Program-made: the position numbers and the translations under genes
In this document: positions 6,273 through 10,624 of the stretch, piece by piece
Numbering within the stretch: the first letter of the stretch is position 1
Layout: each line of letters begins with the position of its first letter
Assembly: GCA_022736535.1 (NCBI GenBank)
Contig: DZCT01000156.1
Coordinates: forward strand, 1-10,624
Length of the DNA stretch: 10,624 nt
DNA from: Desulfatirhabdium butyrativorans
GTDB taxonomy: Bacteria > Desulfobacterota > Desulfobacteria > Desulfobacterales > JAIFKL01
Reading direction: 5' to 3'
The notes under the pieces: generated by a model
Seen by the model: the letters and a program-made list of their open reading frames with translations, nothing else
Told to the model about the DNA's origin: nothing
Databases searched by the model: none

Positions 6273-8369
6273 ATGAAAAAAAAGCTGACAAATTTGGAAG
6301 CCGTCTTAGACCGGGCAGAGTATCTGTTCGAGAAGGGAAACTACGGATTGGCAAAAACAGAATTTGAAAAGATCAATTCGGTTTTTCCCCAGGATGATTT
6401 TGCTGAAAAAATAGCAGTATGCGAAAAGGAAATTGCTCAGGTCAGATTTAAGGAACTGGTAAAAAAAGGCAGAAAATACGCCAAAAAAAGCAGTCTCGCA
6501 GAAGCGCTCGGATATTTTGAGGAAGCATATAAAATTTCTCCTGAAGACTGGCTTGCGGAGCGGATTGCCGAACTGAAAACAGAGATGTTCGGACGCAATT
6601 CTTTTGAAGCTGCAAAGGACGCCGAAGATTCGGGAGATTATGAAAAAGCCGCCGGCCTTTACGAACAGGCATTCGCAATGCAGAGAGATGAGGAACTCCT
6701 GCTGAAAAAAGCCGGTCTGCTTGTCAAAGCCCGGAAATATGAAGAAGCGGTTTCCGCTTTCAGAAGCCTTGATGTCTCAGATGACGAGTCAAAATATAAC
6801 TGCGGCTTTGCGCTGGCAATGACCCGGCAATATTATGAATGTCTTAAAATCTGGGATACAATTTCCGGTCTGTTTCCGCTTGCCGGCAGCAAGGCATTTA
6901 CGGAACAGAAAAAACAGGTTCAGTCGCTGCTGGCAGAAAAGCTTTTCTCGCAATTTTCGGAACTGAGGAGGAATCAGAGGCATACAGAAGAGTTTGCAGA
7001 TGTATTTTCAGATATTTATGAGCAGAGCAAATATCTTCTCGAACACTCGGAGATTGAGAAAAACAAACTGACCGCGCTCACCGAATACTGCAAATATCTG
7101 CGAATCGCTTTTATGTGGAAACAGGAACAGTATGCGGACATGCTTGAACTGCTGCTCCCCTATCCGCAGAAAATAAATACGGATCTGCTTGAACTGTATG
7201 CCAAAACTTTTTTCAGAATTGCAGAGACATCAGGAAAATATTTTTCCGAGTTCATCATGTTCTGGCTCACCGCACTGTATCATGAGGAAATATCTGCAAA
7301 ATTTTCTCCGGCTGAAAAACAGAGGGAAGACATACGCGAGCGGCTGCTTGCTTATGCGGAAGACATGATAACCTCCTATAGTGAAAGCGGAAACACAGAG
7401 GCAAAAAAAGCCCTGCGCGTCTGGAATGTGGAAAAACGGATTGTAAAAGGTCTCCGTGATCTCTCGGAAATTGAGCCTGAGGCTGCCCGGCTCCTGTGTT
7501 CCTCCCGATTCGCGGAAAAATTCGGGAAATCCGATGAAGTGATTTCTTTTATCCGAAATAACAGAGCCTTTTTTTCAAATATCGAACATTATCTGCTGAC
7601 CGGCGGCATTTTCTCATCTGCGGGAAAAAGCCTGTTCCATCTGCTTTGCGGAGAGCATGAGGAAAGCCTTGCCGTTCTTCCTGAAGTATATGATCCGAAA
7701 GAAGCCGAATTTGTCAGATACTGCACAGAGCGGGTGCATTTTTCCTACGGGCTTTACTGTCTGGAAAAAGGAGACAGCCGCTTTGCAAGATATTTTGAAA
7801 GCGCGGCGCCCCTGTTTGAAAAAGCCCCTGATTATGAAAAAATGGTGATTGAAAAAGCCCTGGTCTGTCACCGGCTGGATGAAATCGGCAGGTATGAAAA
7901 CGCGCTGAGTGAAATTCATTCCAAAAGACCGGGACCGGAAATTCGGAATGCCCTGTCTTTGGTGATGGTCCGGCGGGGCATCGCTATGTACAACAAACAT
8001 CAGCTCAACAGCAAAAATATGGAGGCGATATTAAAGAAAGCCTTAAAACTCAATCCTGAGAATGAACTGGCACGGGTCACGCTCCGCAGTATGCAGGTGG
8101 ATATTGAGATGGAGGCGCTGGGCAAGGCGATCAATAAACACAAGATGAACAAAGCCTGCAAAATTGCTGCGGATTCTGAAAACCATGAAGTCAGGAGCGA
8201 ATTTTTTGAGTTCATGAAGCGCAATCTCAATCATCTTGAAGAAATGGAAATGGAAAAAGAGGAAAAAACTTTTTTGCTGAATGATTTTTTCAAGTGGTGT
8301 TCCCGGGTGGATAAATCTCATGCCATCCTGAATGATATTAAAAGGATAATTAAAAAGTCGGAGAAATAG
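6273..8369 (+). CDS. TPR-repeat protein of the Hsp70 cluster
   Basis: A 698-residue, mostly helical, charged protein with no signal peptide or membrane helix. TPR-like helix pairs are visible near residues 8-41 (AEYLFEKGNYGLAKTEFEKI), 59-92 (AEALGYFEEAYKISPED), 109-140 (AEDSGDYEKAAGLYEQAF), 142-171 (ARKYEEAVSAF) and 174-203. One more is near the C-terminus at about 575-610 (ILKKALKLNPENELA). The middle is helical but not clearly repetitive. The start at 6273 is preferred over the upstream in-frame TTG (6201) or ATG (6246): those lie in the 154-bp repeat element, and GGAAACA precedes 6273 closely. TPR proteins scaffold complexes and often dock Hsp70, so an adaptor or co-chaperone role is inferred from position. 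The next gene starts 28 bp downstream, consistent with one transcript. Confidence 0.85.
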   Translation: MKKKLTNLEAVLDRAEYLFEKGNYGLAKTEFEKINSVFPQDDFAEKIAVCEKEIAQVRFKELVKKGRKYAKKSSLAEALGYFEEAYKISPEDWLAERIAELKTEMFGRNSFEAAKDAEDSGDYEKAAGLYEQAFAMQRDEELLLKKAGLLVKARKYEEAVSAFRSLDVSDDESKYNCGFALAMTRQYYECLKIWDTISGLFPLAGSKAFTEQKKQVQSLLAEKLFSQFSELRRNQRHTEEFADVFSDIYEQSKYLLEHSEIEKNKLTALTEYCKYLRIAFMWKQEQYADMLELLLPYPQKINTDLLELYAKTFFRIAETSGKYFSEFIMFWLTALYHEEISAKFSPAEKQREDIRERLLAYAEDMITSYSESGNTEAKKALRVWNVEKRIVKGLRDLSEIEPEAARLLCSSRFAEKFGKSDEVISFIRNNRAFFSNIEHYLLTGGIFSSAGKSLFHLLCGEHEESLAVLPEVYDPKEAEFVRYCTERVHFSYGLYCLEKGDSRFARYFESAAPLFEKAPDYEKMVIEKALVCHRLDEIGRYENALSEIHSKRPGPEIRNALSLVMVRRGIAMYNKHQLNSKNMEAILKKALKLNPENELARVTLRSMQVDIEMEALGKAINKHKMNKACKIAADSENHEVRSEFFEFMKRNLNHLEEMEMEKEEKTFLLNDFFKWCSRVDKSHAILNDIKRIIKKSEK

Positions 8370-8397
8370 CAAACCGGTTTGGAAACAGGAAAACATT

Positions 8398-8685
8398 ATG
8401 AATCCTTACAACATACTCGATATTGAAAAAAATACCCCGAAACAGGAGATTGTTCAGGCAGCAGGCAGAGCCATGCGGGAGAGAAAATATTCCGGCAAGG
8501 AGATTGCAATTGCTCAGAAAAAGCTGATGGATGATATTTCCGAAGCTGCGGAGGCTTTTATCTGTTTTATTGATGTCGGGCTTTTTCTGAAAACTTGTGC
8601 GGTTGATTCGGAAACAGAACATATCTCTGTCTCAGAAGCGGCGCCCGCGCTGACCTATCTGCTCGGTTCGGAAGACAATTCATGA
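8398..8685 (+). CDS. Small J-domain-like protein lacking HPD
   Basis: A 95-residue protein. The N-terminal half reads like helices I and II of a J domain (NPYNILDIEKNTPKQEIVQA, then AAGRAMRERKY at 21-31, then a third helix from about 34). Where DnaJ has the HPD tripeptide that stimulates Hsp70 ATPase, this protein has YSGKE (31-35). The remainder (50-95) shows no recognised domain. A Shine-Dalgarno AGGA (8387-8390) lies 7 nt before the ATG. The stop overlaps the next start as ATGA, implying translational coupling to the GrpE-like gene. Its position among Hsp70 and GrpE-like genes supports a J-derived partner role. The assignment rests on fold pattern rather than a catalytic motif, so it could be a regulator that docks without stimulating hydrolysis. 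Confidence 0.7.
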   Translation: MNPYNILDIEKNTPKQEIVQAAGRAMRERKYSGKEIAIAQKKLMDDISEAAEAFICFIDVGLFLKTCAVDSETEHISVSEAAPALTYLLGSEDNS

Positions 8686-9137
8686 AAGCGGAAAAAGCCT
8701 TTCTGAGAGAAAAACTTGTTGAATTTCAGGTCAGAATTGCCGAACTGACCCATGCGCTGAGAGAACAGGAACATGCGTTTGAGTCAAAGGAAAAAACATT
8801 GTATCTCGGACTGTTTGAGGTGTTAGACACGTTTGAGACATTGGATGAAAATCTCTCGGCAAAAGAAGAGAAATTTGATAAGACATCTCATACACTGGCA
8901 AAAAATGTCCGGTCCATTCACAGAAAGCTTGTCCGGCTGCTCAAGTCATCGGGCGTTGTGCCGATTGAATTTCCCGACAAAAAGGCGCATATAGATTACT
9001 GCAAGATTGCTGACACCAAGCTGGCTGAGGATATGGAAAACGAGACCATTCTTTCTGTGGTGAAAAAGGGATATATCAATAAGGAACAGGGCATTGTGCT
9101 GAGAAAAGCCGAAGTGGTTACGGTGCTGAATCCGTAG
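8682..9137 (+). CDS. GrpE-like nucleotide exchange factor
   Basis: A 151-residue protein; classical GrpE is about 180-200. Residues 1-90 are long charged helices able to form the paired coiled coil (VRIAELTHALREQEHAF, LFEVLDTFETLDENL, VRSIHRKLVRLLKSSG). Residues 91-151 follow the GrpE beta-domain pattern: GVVPIEFPDKKAHIDYC, then ETILSVVKKGYINKEQGIVL, then RKAEVVTVL, corresponding to GrpE's GV..I, V...KGY and VLR.A.V.V signatures. It lacks the disordered N-terminal tail and the FDP motif of the family. It should release ADP from the cluster's Hsp70. The start overlaps the J-like stop by 4 bases. Its own stop TAG (9135-9137) lies inside a dispersed palindromic repeat. Last gene of the cluster. 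Confidence 0.85.
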   Translation: MKAEKAFLREKLVEFQVRIAELTHALREQEHAFESKEKTLYLGLFEVLDTFETLDENLSAKEEKFDKTSHTLAKNVRSIHRKLVRLLKSSGVVPIEFPDKKAHIDYCKIADTKLAEDMENETILSVVKKGYINKEQGIVLRKAEVVTVLNP

Positions 9138-9158
9138 GGTGGGCATGAAATGCCCACC
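9134..9158. repeat. Dispersed palindrome GTAGGGTGGGCA, possible terminator
   Basis: GGTGGGCAT (9138-9146), loop GAA, ATGCCCACC (9150-9158). The TAG stop of the GrpE-like gene (9135-9137) falls within its leading GTAGGG. It sits between the convergent ends of the GrpE-like and larE genes. Only a weak T-run (9171-9175) follows at a distance, so it is at best an imperfect terminator. Related copies occur at 10029-10053, 10097-10122 and, as a GC variant, 10498-10524. Confidence 0.75.
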
Positions 9159-9174
9159 GCCTGCGAGGGATTTT

Positions 9175-10011
9175 TCAAATGACAGTCCGATTCAGACTGC
9201 CCATATTGTATCCTTCGAGATCAAGCGTGACAAATATAAATCCGAGGGATTTGAAATAGCTTGTCACACGAGTTCTGATTTCATGTTCAGCCAATTTCGG
9301 GATGTCATCAGCCTCGGTTTCGATGCGGGCGGTATCGCCGTAATGTCTCACTCTCACCTGACCTGAAAACCCCGATTCCCGAAGAAATGTCTCAGCCCTG
9401 TCTGTCTGCCGCAGTTTTTCTGCGGTGATGGGGCTGTGATAGGGAATGCGGGTGGCAAGACAGGCAAAGGCAGGTTTGTTCCATGTCGGAATGCCGAGAT
9501 TTTTCGAGAGCAGGCGAATGTCTCGTTTAGACATTCCGGCTTCGCAAAGCGGGCTTCTCACGCCCAATTCACGGGCTGCCCGAATGCCGGGGCGGTAGTC
9601 GTTGCAGTCATCGGTGTTCAGACCGTCCGCCACGCAGGCATCATGTCCCGATGCGCCGCGTTGAGATGAGAAATCAGCAGCAGCCTCCATCAATCTGCCG
9701 AAGCGGTGTTTTTTGCAGATGTAGCACCTGTCTTCAGGATTTCTGGCAAATTCCGGAATGTCTAATTCACGGGTTTCCACGAGCAGATGATGTATCCCGA
9801 ATGTCTCGGCAAGCCGAACCGCATCTTCCCGCTCCTGAGAGGAAGTTGTCTCGGACAAAGCTGTTACAGCCAGCACATTGTCTTTTCCAAGCGCATCCCT
9901 TGCGACTTTCAGCACCAAGGCGCTGTCAACGCCGCCGGAAAAAGCGATGACGACTCGTCCCATGGTTTTCAAAATATCCTGCAATTTCTGGTAAAGCAAT
10001 TCAATTTCCAT
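9175..10011 (-). CDS. larE: ATP-dependent sacrificial sulfur transferase LarE
   Basis: A 278-residue PP-loop ATPase of the LarE family. SGGVDS (25-30) binds ATP. DRCYICKK (94-101), ADGLNTDDCNDYRPG (128-142), ELGVRSPLCEAGMSK (148-162) and TWNKPAFACLATRIPY (176-191) are LarE signatures. LarE supplies the thiolate sulfurs of the nickel-pincer nucleotide cofactor (used by lactate racemase and other LarA-family enzymes); in Lactobacillus the sulfur comes from a sacrificial Cys. Cys184 in the PAFACLATR motif is the likely equivalent. Extra cysteines (96, 99, 125, 136, 156) are notable. Between about residues 110 and 128 there is a loop (SSQRGASGHDAC) a few residues longer than I expect for the family. 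No larA, larB or larC is in the window. The Shine-Dalgarno is weak (GGA). It is convergent with the Hsp70 cluster. Confidence 0.93.
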   Translation of the reverse strand: MEIELLYQKLQDILKTMGRVVIAFSGGVDSALVLKVARDALGKDNVLAVTALSETTSSQEREDAVRLAETFGIHHLLVETRELDIPEFARNPEDRCYICKKHRFGRLMEAAADFSSQRGASGHDACVADGLNTDDCNDYRPGIRAARELGVRSPLCEAGMSKRDIRLLSKNLGIPTWNKPAFACLATRIPYHSPITAEKLRQTDRAETFLRESGFSGQVRVRHYGDTARIETEADDIPKLAEHEIRTRVTSYFKSLGFIFVTLDLEGYNMGSLNRTVI

Positions 10012-10013
10012 GA

Positions 10014-10156
10014 GTATCCGATAAATACGGTGGGCATTTCATGCCCACCCTACATTTAATATAACAGATTGATGTCATTACGAAAGCATTCGACAAGTAG
10101 GGTGGGCAGCTTGCTGCCCACCGCATATTTAACATAACACATTGATGTCATTATGA
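10014..10156. repeat. Imperfect ~70-bp tandem duplication, each unit with a palindrome
   Basis: Unit A (10014-10083) and unit B (10086-10156) align over their length with mostly transition differences. The 30-bp right parts (10054-10083 and 10127-10156, core ATTGATGTCATTA) differ at 3 positions. The left parts (GTATCCGATAAATA and GCATTCGACAAGTA) also match. Each unit centres on a palindrome: GGTGGGCAT-ttc-ATGCCCACC (10029-10049) and GGTGGGCAG-cttg-CTGCCCACC (10101-10122). The GTAGGG flank of the palindrome is on opposite sides in A and B. It fills the space between larE and the zinc-ribbon gene. Confidence 0.75.
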
Positions 10157-10243
10157 TATTTCTTTTCCGCAGAAAGGACAGTAGTTAAAATCCTGATGCA
10201 ATGCGCTGCCGCAGTATCTGCATTTTCTATCCTGTCTATCTAA
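10151..10243 (-). pseudogene. Detached C-terminal zinc-ribbon tail of the frameshifted gene
   Basis: This is an open frame of 30 codons plus TAA, encoding LDRQDRKCRYCGSALH, then YCPFCGKEIS: two further CxxC pairs of zinc-ribbon type. It has no start of its own. It lies one frameshift away from the upstream zinc-ribbon ORF and joins it smoothly (YHEW-LDRQDRK) if one copy of the 11-bp duplication at 10244-10265 is removed. The stop codon falls within the right end of tandem unit B. Confidence 0.75.
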
Positions 10244-10476
10244 CCATTCGTGATCCATTCGTGATATTCTTCCCCCATTTCATGGACATTTCTTTCGCAT
10301 CTCTCGCACATCAGAAAGGGTTCGCCCTTTCTGACTCTGAAAAGCGGGATAAAAAACAGATTGAAATAATGGTCTATTCGCTTAAAATACGCCTGAGCCA
10401 GACCGCAGACCGGACACAGCACGGGTTTGTCATCAAGCACCTTTATTTTCGGAGATACGCCTGCAATTAAAAACAT
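10240..10476 (-). CDS. Zinc-ribbon protein, frameshifted C-terminus
   Basis: From ATG at 10476 the present frame encodes 78 residues. CPVC (21-24) and CERC (57-60) flank FNLFFIPLFRV (38-48), the pattern of small zinc_ribbon_15-type proteins (MFLIAGVSPK start, CPxCG, FFIPLF, second CxxC). The frame ends prematurely as WITNG because of an exact 11-bp tandem duplication. Restoring it gives 104 residues with two more CxxC pairs (82/85 and 96/99). A start 11 codons further upstream (10509) is possible but lies inside a palindromic repeat, and the family usually begins at MF.I.G, so 10476 is preferred. Function is unknown; such proteins are predicted zinc binders. It may be a pseudogene, or a shortened ribbon may still be made. 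Minus strand, same direction as larE. Confidence 0.7.
   Translation of the reverse strand: MFLIAGVSPKIKVLDDKPVLCPVCGLAQAYFKRIDHYFNLFFIPLFRVRKGEPFLMCERCERNVHEMGEEYHEWITNG
10244..10265. repeat. Exact 11-bp tandem duplication causing a frameshift
   Basis: CCATTCGTGAT occurs twice in immediate succession (10244-10254, 10255-10265). Eleven bases shift the minus-strand reading frame of the zinc-ribbon gene and bring in TAG at 10240-10242. Slipped-strand replication is the obvious origin. Confidence 0.9.
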
Positions 10477-10497
10477 TTTGTTTTTATTCCATATAAG

Positions 10498-10530
10498 CAG
10501 GGCGGGCATTTCATGCCCGCCCTGTTTTTT
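10498..10530 (+). terminator. Terminator-shaped palindrome
   Basis: A perfect 12-bp stem, CAGGGCGGGCAT (10498-10509) and ATGCCCGCCCTG (10513-10524), with loop TTC and six T (10525-10530) has the form of an intrinsic terminator on the plus strand. No plus-strand gene ends nearby. It lies 11 bases downstream of the stop of the minus-strand gene at the window edge, where the minus strand has no U-run after the stem. It belongs to the same palindrome family as 9134-9158 with C/G substitutions. Confidence 0.55.
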
Positions 10531-10535
10531 CCTGT

Positions 10536-10624
10536 TTAAAAATTTCTCGGTTTGCAGATAATTTCTCTGATACGCATGTCAAAAAAGTCAGACTGATTCG
10601 CGGGTTTCAGCACCAATGCAGTGT
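10536..10624 (-). CDS. Unrecognised protein, C-terminal 28 residues only
   Basis: From the right edge the minus strand is open for 28 codons ending in TAA (10536-10538): TALVLKPANQSDFFDMRIR, then EIICKPRNF. The amino-acid mix looks coding, and the stop lies 11 bp before a strong palindrome, as expected for a gene end. I do not recognise the family. The upstream part is outside the window. Confidence 0.45.
   Translation of the reverse strand, partial: TALVLKPANQSDFFDMRIREIICKPRNF

Noticed and set aside
8043..8396. 117-codon minus-strand ORF at the TPR gene end
   Set aside because: Antisense shadow of the TPR coding frame; no independent support.
10201..10470. 89-codon plus-strand ORF opposite the zinc-ribbon gene
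   Set aside because: The minus frame shows clear CxxC zinc-ribbon motifs; the plus frame shows none.
9134..10530. CRISPR array suggested by several similar palindromic repeats
   Set aside because: Copies are irregularly spaced by hundreds of bases, vary in orientation and sequence, have no uniform spacers and no cas genes nearby.

Overview
The window looks like chromosomal sequence from a Gram-negative bacterium. Short palindromic repeats sit in almost every intergenic space, and the gene mix is a secreted cohesin/Ig-type protein, larE and a divergent Hsp70 cassette. From memory this repeat-rich style suits large-genome Desulfobacterota (Desulfonema-like sulfate reducers). That assignment is an inference; no rRNA or taxonomic marker gene is present.

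Layout. Positions 1-1501 (minus) hold the N-terminal 500 codons of an exported protein: signal peptide, cohesin-like domain, two Ig/cadherin-like repeats, second cohesin-like domain, cut by the window edge. Positions 1502-1965 carry no convincing gene but hold two inverted-repeat-bounded elements. Positions 1966-2448 (minus) encode a short single-domain asparaginase-like protein. Positions 2449-2814 are non-coding, with one palindromic repeat and a GC-rich repeat-containing leader.

The centre (2815-9137, plus) is a five-gene cluster that reads as a complete but non-canonical Hsp70 machine. It encodes an Hsp70 with a four-cysteine zinc ribbon at the junction of its two domains, a membrane protein with a similar N-terminal zinc ribbon and C-terminal LysM domains, a TPR protein, a small J-like protein lacking HPD, and a GrpE-like protein. 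The last two genes overlap by 4 bases. The first two intergenic gaps are almost filled by elements with perfect 14- and 18-bp terminal inverted repeats. The likely division of labour is Hsp70 as ATPase, the J-like and GrpE-like proteins as partners, the TPR protein as adaptor, and the LysM protein as a link to the cell wall. The cluster as a unit is the most interesting object here.

Positions 9175-10011 (minus) encode LarE. Its 5' side carries an imperfect ~70-bp tandem duplication, each unit containing a palindromic repeat. Next is a zinc-ribbon gene (minus) interrupted by an exact 11-bp tandem duplication; removing one copy restores a 104-residue protein with further CxxC pairs. A terminator-shaped palindrome (10498-10530) and the last 28 codons of an unrecognised minus-strand gene end the window.
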